Assembly (NCBI RefSeq): GCF_016428975.1
Contig: NZ_JAELTT010000045.1
Location: forward strand, 1 to 36,240
Direction: 5' to 3'
DNA from: Dyella sp. ASV21
GTDB taxonomy: Bacteria > Pseudomonadota > Gammaproteobacteria > Xanthomonadales > Rhodanobacteraceae
DNA length: 36,240 nucleotides
Shown: positions 25,605 to 32,108 of the stretch, piece by piece
How the letters are laid out: each line of letters begins with the position of its first letter
Position numbering within the stretch: the first letter of the stretch is position 1
Notes under the pieces: model-generated
Database searches by the model: none
What the model was told of the DNA's origin: nothing
Seen by the model: the letters and a program-made list of their open reading frames with translations, nothing else
Made by a program: the position numbers and the translations under genes

Positions 25605-26045
25605 ATGAAACTCAAAGGGATTGCGGTTATTGCGCTGTTTCTCGCGGTCGGATCGCTTTCTGGAACCCTGCTTGGGCCACGACTGGGCGCATGGCTTCAC
25701 CCCGCCGATGCGCCGAAACCGCCGGTAGAGGCCGGCGACTTCGCCTCTTACGTACAGTCCGCCGGGACACCGGTGGTGATGTTCTCGCTATCCACCTGTC
25801 CCTATTGCAAGGCGGCGCGCGAATACTTCGCTGCCAACAGCATCCCCTATACCGACTACGTGATCGACCAGTCACCGGACGCGCGCCGCATGTTCGATCA
25901 GCTCAAGGAAAAAGGTTTGCCCGTCATCATCACTCGCCATCACCTGATTCGCGGCTTCTATGCCGCGGGTGTATCCGCCCAACTCAGCCAGGATGGCGTC
26001 GTGGTGGCACCGAAAACCGTCGCCATGGCGGAGCACGCGCGCTGA
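25605..26045 (+). CDS. Exported or membrane-anchored glutaredoxin-like protein
   Basis: The 146-residue protein has an N-terminal hydrophobic segment (about 3-22, IAVIALFLAVGSLSGTLLG) that acts as a signal peptide or anchor, then a thioredoxin-fold domain of the glutaredoxin type. The active site is CPYC in VVMFSLSTCPYCKAAREYF, and the domain continues with YVIDQSPDARRMFDQLKEKGLPVIITRHHLIRGF, containing the usual cis-proline loop (GLPVII). Glutaredoxins are normally cytoplasmic, so an exported one would need a different electron source. AGGAG lies about 6 nt before the ATG at 25605. It is 115 bp downstream of a cysteine-rich exported protein on the same strand, so a redox partnership is plausible but unproven. 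Confidence 0.85.
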   Translation: MKLKGIAVIALFLAVGSLSGTLLGPRLGAWLHPADAPKPPVEAGDFASYVQSAGTPVVMFSLSTCPYCKAAREYFAANSIPYTDYVIDQSPDARRMFDQLKEKGLPVIITRHHLIRGFYAAGVSAQLSQDGVVVAPKTVAMAEHAR

Positions 26046-26118
26046 GGCAAGTGATTGGCCAGTTCGCGCCCCATGCGGTGGCGCGCGAGAAAACTAACCA
26101 CCTTGGGGGTCGTTCGCG

Positions 26119-26697
26119 ATGCGTTTAGGAATGCTGGTGGGAACCGCTGTGGCCATGCTGGCCTTGCAAGGTTGTGCGGAGACCACCCCGAACCTCGGCA
26201 AGAGCGGCCAACCATCGCAGACATCGGTTCAATGGTTCAATCCGGATGGTAGCCCGCGCTTTGTGGCCTACGTGGCCTGCACCAGTGAAGACGAGAGCTG
26301 TTCAACGGCGAACAAGGCCTTTTCCGAATGGGCGGACGATCGCCACGTCGAGCTGCGCTTGATTGAATCGGACGATGCCGTGTTCCGAAGCGGCACTCCC
26401 TCGTCAGGCAAGGCCAAGACCATGCCGTACCGCGTCGTCATTCGATTCGTTCCGCTGGTGGTGCCGAGCTTCAGTCCGTTCAGTGGCGGCTCGCATGTGG
26501 TGGGGCGCTACACGCCGCCCAAGGTCGGCTACAGGGCAACGACCTACGTATTCGACTCCGCCACCGGGTCACTCTTGCAGGAGACGCCCGCCCACAAGGA
26601 AGTCGCCGCAAATCCGGATGATCACGCTAATCGCTATATCCAGTCCGAAGTCGACGACTTTCTCACGTCGCTGGATCCGGCATACAGCCGAAAGTAG
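26119..26697 (+). CDS. Hypothetical lipoprotein
   Basis: The 192-residue protein begins with a lipoprotein signal peptide (MRLGMLVGTAVAMLALQGC) with a lipobox LQGC at residues 16-19, so it should be lipid-anchored at Cys19; the next residue is Ala, which favours outer-membrane sorting. The mature part has one Cys pair (ACTSEDESC) and a beta-rich middle (MPYRVVIRFVPLVVPSF) followed by a Gly/Ser segment. I do not recognise a known domain. It lies 73 bp after the glutaredoxin gene on the same strand and may share its transcript. The ribosome site is a G-run (TTGGGGG) about 8 nt before the ATG. Confidence 0.72.
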   Translation: MRLGMLVGTAVAMLALQGCAETTPNLGKSGQPSQTSVQWFNPDGSPRFVAYVACTSEDESCSTANKAFSEWADDRHVELRLIESDDAVFRSGTPSSGKAKTMPYRVVIRFVPLVVPSFSPFSGGSHVVGRYTPPKVGYRATTYVFDSATGSLLQETPAHKEVAANPDDHANRYIQSEVDDFLTSLDPAYSRK

Positions 26698-26707
26698 CGA
26701 TGCCGGG

Positions 26708-28114
26708 TCAGGCGCTCGCGTGCAGCGTGGCTTCACTCGCGGCTACCGCCAGCCCCGACACGACGCCCAGCGAAGGGTCGCCATGCACCAGCGGAATCTC
26801 GGGGAAGCATGCGGCCACCCGCGCCTTTACCTGCGGCGAGCGGGAGGTACCGCCGGTAAGGAAGACGCTGGCCGGCAGCGCGGGAAGGTCGCTGCGCACC
26901 GTGGCAAGGGTGCGCTCCAGCTGGGTGAGAAACGGCTCGATGGCGGTGTCGAGATCGTCGCGGCTGGCGTCCACGGCGAGGCCGCGCTCAATGAAATCCA
27001 GTTCCGCACGATAGCTCGCTGAAGCGCTCAACTTGATCTTCGTGCGCTCGGCGGCCTGATTGAGGCGCGTGGTGGCACCCAGCTCCTGCAGGGCACGCAG
27101 GCGCGCACCGTAAGGCGCGGCCACCAGGCGATAGTTTTGTTTGCGGAACTCGCGTTGCTTGGGCAAGTTGTGCACGCTGGCCGCTTCCACAAACTGGTGC
27201 TGCGGCACGCGCACGATGTCCTTGCCCATCAGTGGCATAAAACTATGCAGGCTCACGCCCACGTCGAGGTCCGTACCGCCCTTGGGCAAGCCCCAGTTGC
27301 GCGCGATCAGCGGTGATGTCACGCCGCCCAGTTCCGCATGGGTGACGTCGGTGGTGCCGCCGCCAATATCGACGATCAGCGCGTGTTGCCGGTTCGCGAG
27401 GCTCTTGTGGTAATGCATCGCGGCGGCAGCCGGTTCTTCCAGAAAGCGTACTTCGTCGAAGCCGGCGGCGGCGGCCGCTTCACGCAGAATCTCAATGGCC
27501 TGCTCCGAACCGGCGGCCCCCATGGAGCTGCGAAACTCCACCGGGCGGCCAATCACCGCGCCGCGCACCGGTTCGCTGAACTGGCGGCTTGCGGTAAGGC
27601 GTATGTGTTCCAGGATGTGCGTGGCGATATGCACGATTACCTTGCGCACCTGCGGGTCCAGTCGATAGCCGAACATCGACTTGGGCGACTCGATCAGGTT
27701 GCCGCCACCGCTCTCCAGATAACCTTCCACCGCGTCCTCGCCGAACAATGCGTGCTGGAAGCTGGCGACGGACGACGTGGCGGCGCGCGCTTGTTCTTCC
27801 ATCCACTGGCGGCGCACCACGCGCAGCGCATCGCGGCGCAGTTCTTCCTCCGTGCGCGTCACCGGCGCCTGGCCGCGAGCGGTAGCCGCGGCAGCCTGCT
27901 GGCGTAGATCGTTTCGCGCGGAGCGGATGTGCGTTTCCAACTGCGCTTCCAGCTCGGGCGTGAGTTCGAAGTCGTTCGGGTCGGGCACCAGTTCCGGAAA
28001 GTACACTGCCGTGCGGAACTGCTCGGCTTCGCCGAAACGAACCAGGGTAAGTTCGCCATCCCTGATGGCGGCGGCGGCGGAGTAGCTGGTGCCGAAGTCG
28101 ATGCCGATGTGCAT
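26708..28114 (-). CDS. yegD: Hsp70-family chaperone-like protein (YegD-like)
   Basis: The 468-residue protein is an actin-fold Hsp70 ATPase similar to E. coli YegD. The first phosphate motif is IGIDFGTSYS at the N-terminus, the second is LIVDIGGGTTDVTHAEL, and the adenosine motif is FLTGGTSRSP near the C-terminus. Unlike DnaK it has no substrate-binding beta domain or lid, since the frame ends soon after the ATPase fold. An inserted helical segment (about 60-110, rich in Arg, Gln and Glu) is typical of YegD. The client and role are unknown. I chose the ATG at 28114 because the ATPase fold starts directly after it; the longer frame upstream is not protein-like. No good ribosome site is visible. 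It converges on the lipoprotein gene. Confidence 0.88.
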   Translation of the reverse strand: MHIGIDFGTSYSAAAAIRDGELTLVRFGEAEQFRTAVYFPELVPDPNDFELTPELEAQLETHIRSARNDLRQQAAAATARGQAPVTRTEEELRRDALRVVRRQWMEEQARAATSSVASFQHALFGEDAVEGYLESGGGNLIESPKSMFGYRLDPQVRKVIVHIATHILEHIRLTASRQFSEPVRGAVIGRPVEFRSSMGAAGSEQAIEILREAAAAAGFDEVRFLEEPAAAAMHYHKSLANRQHALIVDIGGGTTDVTHAELGGVTSPLIARNWGLPKGGTDLDVGVSLHSFMPLMGKDIVRVPQHQFVEAASVHNLPKQREFRKQNYRLVAAPYGARLRALQELGATTRLNQAAERTKIKLSASASYRAELDFIERGLAVDASRDDLDTAIEPFLTQLERTLATVRSDLPALPASVFLTGGTSRSPQVKARVAACFPEIPLVHGDPSLGVVSGLAVAASEATLHASA

Positions 28115-28292
28115 AAAGAGGCCACGCGCGGAAGGGCAATCGCCCATTATCTCAGGTCTGCGCGTGGCTTGCCCGATGGCGCCGGCAGGAGCCCGGGCGG
28201 CTCTTCGGGCCGTAGGAGGTATTTGCTGCGGTGACCGCGCCGCTCCCCAGCCGGTGAAGGGTGGGTACCACCCAGCCGTGGTGTTCAGGCCG

Positions 28293-29003
28293 TCAGAACC
28301 GATCCGTGCTCGCCAGATAGCGCCATTGGCCCGGCTGCAATCGGGACATGGGAATGCGGCCGACGCGGATGCGCTTGATGGCGAGCACCTGCAGCCCGAC
28401 CGCGTTGCACATGCGCTCGACCTTGTCAGGGGCAATGCGCTTCAAGGCAAAGCGCAGGTGCGTTTCGTTCTGCCAACTCACCTTGATCGGCGGCAGCGCG
28501 TAATTATCAAAGCGAAGCCCGTGATTGAGCAGGGCCAGGCCGTTCGGCGCCAACTTGCCCACCACTTCGACCACAAGCTCCTGCTCGATGCGGTCGAAAT
28601 CCTCGTCCAGGCGCCGCTTTACCCGCCAGTCCTGGGTAAACACCAACAGGCCGCTGGCCTTGTCGGGCAGCGGCAGCGGCGATTCCAGCCGAGCGAAGTG
28701 GCGCTTCAGCAAACGCACGCCGGAGGCATCGTCGGCGTCATGGCTCTCCGCCCGGATCAGCGCGCGCGCCTCATCTATCGTGGCGCCCGCAGGCTTGTGC
28801 AGCACCAGGGTGGCGGGCTCCGCGGGTTCGAGCTTGGCCTGCGGATCGATCTCAATGTGCTGTTCCAGCACCTTGAACTGAGGCTCCTCCACGGTGACGC
28901 CATCCACACGTACCCAGCCCCCCTCGATATACATTTCCGCTTCACGCCGCGAGCACTGGGTCAGTGCAGCGACACGTTTGGCGAGGCGTTCGGGTTCGGT
29001 CAT
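28293..29003 (-). CDS. RluF/RsuA-family pseudouridine synthase with altered catalytic motif
   Basis: The 236-residue protein has an N-terminal S4 RNA-binding domain (about 5-60, RLAKRVAALTQCSRREAEMYIEGGWVRVDG) followed by an RsuA-type pseudouridine synthase domain with LVLHKPAG and, near the C-terminus, VGLQVLAIKRIRVGRI. This is the RluF/RsuA/RluB group that modifies ribosomal RNA. The usual GRLD motif is replaced by PLPD (in LPLPDKASGLLVFTQD): the catalytic aspartate seems kept but the preceding arginine is lost, and the loop after it is one residue shorter. Activity therefore cannot be taken for granted, or the substrate may differ. It lies 178 bp upstream of the YegD-like gene on the same strand. 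Confidence 0.85.
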   Translation of the reverse strand: MTEPERLAKRVAALTQCSRREAEMYIEGGWVRVDGVTVEEPQFKVLEQHIEIDPQAKLEPAEPATLVLHKPAGATIDEARALIRAESHDADDASGVRLLKRHFARLESPLPLPDKASGLLVFTQDWRVKRRLDEDFDRIEQELVVEVVGKLAPNGLALLNHGLRFDNYALPPIKVSWQNETHLRFALKRIAPDKVERMCNAVGLQVLAIKRIRVGRIPMSRLQPGQWRYLASTDRF

Positions 29004-29091
29004 CGATATAGCCAGGAAGCGAGATGCGCCATTGTACGCGCTGCCATCCCTGCCTTGCGCGCAGAGCCGGGATAGCCAAACGGCGACCTAC

Positions 29092-29424
29092 CAGCTGATC
29101 AAGCACGCACGCAAACTTCCTCAGGAACTGTATCGGTCGCTGACCTGGGATCGAGGGTCGGAGATGGCCCAACATCAGCGCTTCACACTGGCCACCGACA
29201 TCACGGTTTACTTCTGCGATCCGTACAACCCATGACAGCGGGGTTCGAACGAGAACACCAACGGCCTTCTGCGGCAATATTTTCCCAAAGGCATGGATCT
29301 GTCTGGCCTCACCCAAGCGCAACTCAACGCCGTGGCAAGGCGCTTGAATGGAAGGCCAAGAAAGACTCTAAACTTCGAAACACCGGCCGAACGATTTTAT
29401 CAATTCGTTGCGACGACCGGCTGA
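29092..29424 (+). pseudogene. IS30-family transposase, 5'-truncated and nonsense-mutated
   Basis: The frame codes for about the last 110 residues of an IS30-type DDE transposase: QLIKHARKLPQELYRSLTWD with the second catalytic Asp, then TDITVYFCDPYNP, then [18 protein letters not shown] with the catalytic Glu, and the usual end [16 protein letters not shown]. The Trp codon expected after DPYNP is TGA (29233-29235). The N-terminal HTH and first catalytic Asp are gone. It is inactive. The left boundary merges into the upstream region of the pseudouridine synthase gene. Confidence 0.9.
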
Positions 29425-29428
29425 AACC

Positions 29429-29447
29429 GCAACCCGGAGCGGACATT
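29429..29447 (+). repeat. REP-like motif copy next to the IS30 relic
   Basis: GCAACCCGGAGCGGACATT follows the IS30 transposase stop codon by 4 bp. It matches the dispersed motif at 29848-29871 and 30471-30492 and also the sequence after the second IS30 end (31189-31206). Confidence 0.5.
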
Positions 29448-29471
29448 GCAGGTCAAAGGGAATTGGTACTT

Positions 29472-29846
29472 ATGCACACACCACCATTGCTGGAAGATCC
29501 AACCTATCCGGGACGCACTGGCGGCTATGTCGCCCGCATTACTGGAAAGCTCATGCACGAGGCCGCCATTTCAGGCCAGCGGTCACTTTTTCTTCCAGAC
29601 CCAAATGGTGCAGCTCCCCACATCATCTACCAGGGCGTAGACTCCTCCGGAGTGCCTGTGTACGAGGTGCCGCACCAGTTCTACCAGGCGCTTTACGGCC
29701 GCGTGCAAGGTATCCATAGCGCCGAACCCAATGCCCAATCAGGTCAGCGCTTGATCGACTATGCGGAGGGCTCATACATCTTTCGTTTTGAGGCAATCTC
29801 TGACCCGGTCGCAGGTATCGTTCTCTCAATCCTGCACACTGGGTAA
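29472..29846 (+). CDS. Hypothetical protein (124 aa)
   Basis: The frame from the ATG at 29472 gives 124 residues without a signal peptide or membrane segment. Features include MHTPPLLEDPTYPGRTGGYVA at the N-terminus and a compact alpha/beta C-terminal half (HQFYQALYGRVQGIH, GSYIFRFEAI). I do not recognise the family. AAAGGGA lies upstream but at a long spacing of about 11 nt, so the start is uncertain. It lies directly after the IS30 relic, is flanked by REP-like elements on both sides, and may be a leftover cargo or immunity-like gene of the accessory island. Confidence 0.5.
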   Translation: MHTPPLLEDPTYPGRTGGYVARITGKLMHEAAISGQRSLFLPDPNGAAPHIIYQGVDSSGVPVYEVPHQFYQALYGRVQGIHSAEPNAQSGQRLIDYAEGSYIFRFEAISDPVAGIVLSILHTG

Positions 29847-29847
29847 G

Positions 29848-29871
29848 GTCCGCATCCGACCCGTATCGGAC
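29848..29871 (+). repeat. REP-like hairpin element
   Basis: GTCCG-c-AT pairs with AT-CGGAC around CCGACCCGT, with one bulged C. It has the same fold and centre as the element at 30471-30492. Confidence 0.55.
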
Positions 29872-29927
29872 ACTGGCTCGGTCGGGTCATGTTTGTGGCA
29901 TAGACAATATTGGCGCTAGGAGGCGCG

Positions 29928-30437
29928 ATGGCAACTGCCGTTACGAGGCAACTGGTCGGGCTGACTCTGGCTTTTATAGCCGCCGTTGCGAGCTTGGTTG
30001 CGTTTGCAGCGGAGCCATCACCCATTAGCAAATATTTTCCCGTCTGCATGACACCGATCTCCGGCGTGACCTATGTAGTTCACGTCGGCATTGATGCAGC
30101 CGAGGGCCAGTTCCTTGGCCATGGTGGTGTCGTGGACTACATGATCAGCCACAACCCGCATTTGCCTGAAAGCATGGGACGTGTCGTACGTCAGGGGCGA
30201 CTAACAGAAGACCTTCAACTGCTTGCAGAGTCGGATGGGCCATTGCAAATAGATATCTACGGAAAACCTATTGGTTATGGAGTTGAGAGGCTCTATGGAC
30301 TTGCCTACGAGAACACGGATACACCAATAGGTCCGGTCCAAACGAAGATTTTTGTACAACTGTGGACCAAGGGCCATGGGCAAAATGCGCGTTTGCTGAA
30401 GAAGGTTGCCGACTCGCTTTCTAGGTGCCCTAGATGA
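29928..30437 (+). CDS. Hypothetical exported protein (169 aa)
   Basis: The protein has a signal peptide (LVGLTLAFIAAVASLVAFAAE, cleavage near residue 28) and a mature part of about 140 residues with two cysteines far apart (FPVCMTP and SRCPR), which may form one disulfide. A perfect AGGAGG lies 4 nt before the ATG at 29928, a better start than the in-frame TTG upstream. I see no known domain. Its base composition is lower in GC than the core genes, in line with acquired DNA. It is one of three small plus-strand genes in the island, each separated by REP-like elements. Confidence 0.65.
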   Translation: MATAVTRQLVGLTLAFIAAVASLVAFAAEPSPISKYFPVCMTPISGVTYVVHVGIDAAEGQFLGHGGVVDYMISHNPHLPESMGRVVRQGRLTEDLQLLAESDGPLQIDIYGKPIGYGVERLYGLAYENTDTPIGPVQTKIFVQLWTKGHGQNARLLKKVADSLSRCPR

Positions 30438-30470
30438 CTAGGTCTGCGTGAGCCCGGAGGGCCACCGATA

Positions 30471-30492
30471 TCCGCCTTCGACCCGAAGCGGA
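30471..30492 (+). repeat. REP-like hairpin element
   Basis: TCCGC-c-TT pairs with AA-GCGGA around CGACCCG, again with a bulged C. It lies 34 bp after the stop of the exported protein gene. Confidence 0.6.
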
Positions 30493-30538
30493 CACTTTTC
30501 TTATGGGGATTCGAGTTCTTTGGACGGATGGGGCGCGA

Positions 30539-30928
30539 ATGAATTTTGCGAATCGGTCGGCTAATACTCTCCTGGGGTATGCTCTCTTGATGAGCGCTTG
30601 GCCGCTTCCGAGTGCCGGATTTCAAGCGCATTCGGAGCAGGCTGCCCCTTCTCCCGGCGGTGCCTACCGGATTTCGCCGAGTGAACTAAGTGCTGTTGAA
30701 GGCAAAGCTGCTTTAGGCGATGTGCCATCGATTAACCGGCTCGCCGACTACTACATGCTTTATGTAGGGGACGAGGCAAAGGGAGTCTCCTGGCTGGAAC
30801 GTCTCGGTGATACAGGCGATCAGGAGGCTAGGTCTGCCGTTTTGCGGTATTTCCGGCAGCATCCGTCCGCCGAGACGGCCGCGCATCTGGACGAATTGAG
30901 AAGGCGCTGGAAGACTCCTCAGGGGTGA
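30539..30928 (+). CDS. Exported small Sel1-like helical-repeat protein
   Basis: The 129-residue protein has a probable signal peptide (NTLLGYALLMSAWPLPSAGF). The mature part carries a Sel1/TPR-like stretch: GKAALGDVPSINRLADYYMLYVGDEAKG followed by WLERLGDTGDQEARSAVLRYF, with the alternating small and aromatic positions of Sel1 repeats. Such short exported repeat proteins occur near secreted effector genes, where some act as immunity proteins; here that is only a guess, since no effector is adjacent on this strand. The ATG at 30539 follows GGATGGGG by a few bases. The nearby REP-like motif (30934-30950) follows its stop by 5 bp. Confidence 0.6.
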   Translation: MNFANRSANTLLGYALLMSAWPLPSAGFQAHSEQAAPSPGGAYRISPSELSAVEGKAALGDVPSINRLADYYMLYVGDEAKGVSWLERLGDTGDQEARSAVLRYFRQHPSAETAAHLDELRRRWKTPQG

Positions 30929-30933
30929 AATCG

Positions 30934-30950
30934 GAACTGTCCGCTTCCGA
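30934..30950 (-). repeat. REP-like motif copy, inverted
   Basis: The minus strand reads GCAGTCGGAAGCGGACAG-like sequence just outside the inverted IS30 end at 30958-30976. It lies between that end and the Sel1-like gene. Confidence 0.45.
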
Positions 30951-30957
30951 CTGCAAT

Positions 30958-30976
30958 TTCAACCGGTCAACGCAAC
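30958..30976 (-). repeat. Solo IS30-type 3' end (left inverted copy)
   Basis: TTCAACCGGTCAACGCAAC is the exact inverse of 31168-31186. Read on the minus strand it codes for VALTG-stop, the same C-terminus as IS30 transposases (VATTG-stop in the relic at 29092-29424). Confidence 0.7.
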
Positions 30977-31167
30977 GCCCCGACACTGTGTCAGCAGAAG
31001 GTGCGTTGCGCCGGCATCCAGGTTCAGATTCATCGCTCGCTGGCCAACAGGCTGGAAGTACCTTAAATCCACGGGTAATCCGACCTATTGGCACAGCAGG
31101 ATCGTTAGAGAGGCTGCCAAGAATGAGTAGAGTATTGATATTCCACGAAAAACGATTTCATTAAAGT

Positions 31168-31186
31168 GTTGCGTTGACCGGTTGAA
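31168..31186 (+). repeat. Solo IS30-type 3' end (right inverted copy)
   Basis: GTTGCGTTGACCGGTTGAA is the exact inverse of 30958-30976. The bases before it (31150-31167) still read ERFH-stop-S in frame with VALTG-stop, so it is a decayed transposase 3' end. After it, CCGCAACCC is shared with the downstream flank of the relic ending at 29424. Confidence 0.75.
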
Positions 31187-31288
31187 TCCGCAACCCAAAG
31201 CAGACGCGCGGATACAGCCGCGCCTCCACAGTGGTGCCATGGCCGCGCTAGAAATTAGAGGGGCGCAAACCAAGTTACTCTTTATTAA

Positions 31289-31304
31289 TATACCAATTGG
31301 TATA
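31289..31304. promoter_or_regulatory. AT-rich 16-bp palindrome, operator-like
   Basis: TATACCAATTGGTATA is a perfect palindrome inside a locally AT-rich stretch. Its form is that of a dimeric regulator site, but no gene start lies near, so it may be left from lost DNA. Confidence 0.4.
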
Positions 31305-31388
31305 GTTATTCCATGTCGTGAGACATCAGTCCCATCGCTTAGGCAGGCCTCCCCTCCTTCCCTAAGCAGCATGAGAGATGGATGACCC

Positions 31389-31417
31389 AAAGCCCGCAGG
31401 TTCCCCTTGCGGGCTTT
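31389..31417 (+). terminator. Orphan terminator-like hairpin
   Basis: AAAGCCCGCA pairs perfectly with TGCGGGCTTT around a 9-nt loop and is followed by CTCTTT. It can act in both directions. No gene ends directly before it on either strand. Confidence 0.65.
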
Positions 31418-31651
31418 CTCTTTGCCAGAGGCCCAGCGTGGTTGTCCGGTCTCCGCCCAAGACAGACACGGCAGTGTTTCGGACCCATCGCTAATGGTGG
31501 AACGCGACTTTTTTTCTGCGGTCAGCCGACTAGTCGGACCCATTGTGGGCTGCGCGAAATCGAGTGGTACTTCCCACCGAATTTCGTGTCCAGAACGACC
31601 CGGCCACCTCTAGTTATTCGTGGCACTGACCTGAGGGGAGTCGACACGATC

Positions 31652-31672
31652 ACGTGGCCCAACGGGCCACGT
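31652..31672. other. Perfect 9-bp inverted repeat with 3-nt loop
   Basis: ACGTGGCCC-AAC-GGGCCACGT is immediately followed by the iterated GATGCA block. It has no T-tract. Confidence 0.6.
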
Positions 31673-31674
31673 CG

Positions 31675-31772
31675 CGATGCACGGATGATGCAGCGGTAAT
31701 GCAACGATAGTGCACGGAAGACGCATCGTGATGCATGGATGCGGCAAACATGATGCAGCGATGAGGCAACCG
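31675..31772. repeat. Degenerate tandem repeats of about 11 bp (GATGCA core)
   Basis: About nine units of the form nnATGCAnCG occur in 98 bp, for example GATGCACG, GATGATGCAGCG, GTAATGCAACG, GTGATGCATG and ATGATGCAGCG. Spacing varies from 10 to 12 bp. It ends one bp before the stop codon of the 87-residue minus-strand gene. Confidence 0.6.
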
Positions 31773-31773
31773 G

Positions 31774-32037
31774 TCAGTGTGATGCCGGCGCGTAAGCGGC
31801 TTTGAGCAACATGCCGTAGAGCAAGCGGACTCGCGTTGTCACTGCGCGGTTGCCGGCCGTGACGGCATCGATTTCATCACGCAGCTGGGACATCACCAGT
31901 TCCAGGTCAGCCAGGCGTTGCGCATCAGGCTGGCTGCGGGAGGCCTCTTTCCGGATATCCGCCGAGAGCTTGCCACGGCAATGGAAGAGGATTTCCCGGG
32001 CGCTCGACATTTCAGCATCGTCGGTGGCGTAGCTCAT
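31774..32037 (-). CDS. Hypothetical small helical protein (87 aa)
   Basis: The protein is soluble and mostly helical, with heptad-like LADLELVMSQLRDEIDAV in the middle, suggesting a coiled coil or helical bundle. There is no signal peptide. A very good ribosome site (AGGAGG, 7 nt before the ATG at 32037) supports a real, translated gene. I do not recognise the family. It lies last in the minus-strand run of RHS cassettes, 71 bp after an Xre/MbcA/ParS-type antitoxin domain gene, from which a 15-bp stem hairpin separates it. It does not look like a RES toxin, the usual partner of that domain. Confidence 0.65.
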   Translation of the reverse strand: MSYATDDAEMSSAREILFHCRGKLSADIRKEASRSQPDAQRLADLELVMSQLRDEIDAVTAGNRAVTTRVRLLYGMLLKAAYAPASH

Positions 32038-32054
32038 CAACCTTCCTCCTGGTG

Positions 32055-32096
32055 CGTGACATCGGTAGCGCCGTTCATTTTGCTACCGATGTCACG
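32055..32096 (-). other. Perfect 15-bp stem hairpin between antitoxin-like gene and the 87-aa gene
   Basis: Positions 32055-32069 pair with 32082-32096 around a 12-nt loop (GCCGTTCATTTT on the plus strand). There is no T-tract after it on the minus strand. The right position relative to the AGGAGG of the next gene suggests an operator or an mRNA structure more than a terminator. Confidence 0.65.
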
Positions 32097-32108
32097 TGCT
32101 CTCGGTGC

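Larger units (their letters stand above)
31187..31773. other. Gene-poor stretch with palindromes and iterated short repeats
   Basis: I see no supportable gene in these 587 bp; short open frames exist on both strands but have no ribosome site or domain. It holds an AT-rich palindrome (31289-31304), an orphan terminator-like hairpin (31389-31417), a 9-bp stem hairpin (31652-31672) and a run of degenerate GATGCA repeats (31675-31772). It joins the IS30 relics to the RHS locus. Confidence 0.6.

Noticed and set aside
25043-25615. Minus-strand frame of 190 codons opposite the cysteine-rich protein
   Set aside because: Mixed composition with no ribosome site; the plus strand has a signal peptide gene with a good ribosome site.
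31085-31543. Minus-strand frame of 152 codons in the gene-poor stretch
   Set aside because: It runs antisense through the IS30 end and the terminator hairpin, and has no ribosome site or recognisable domain.
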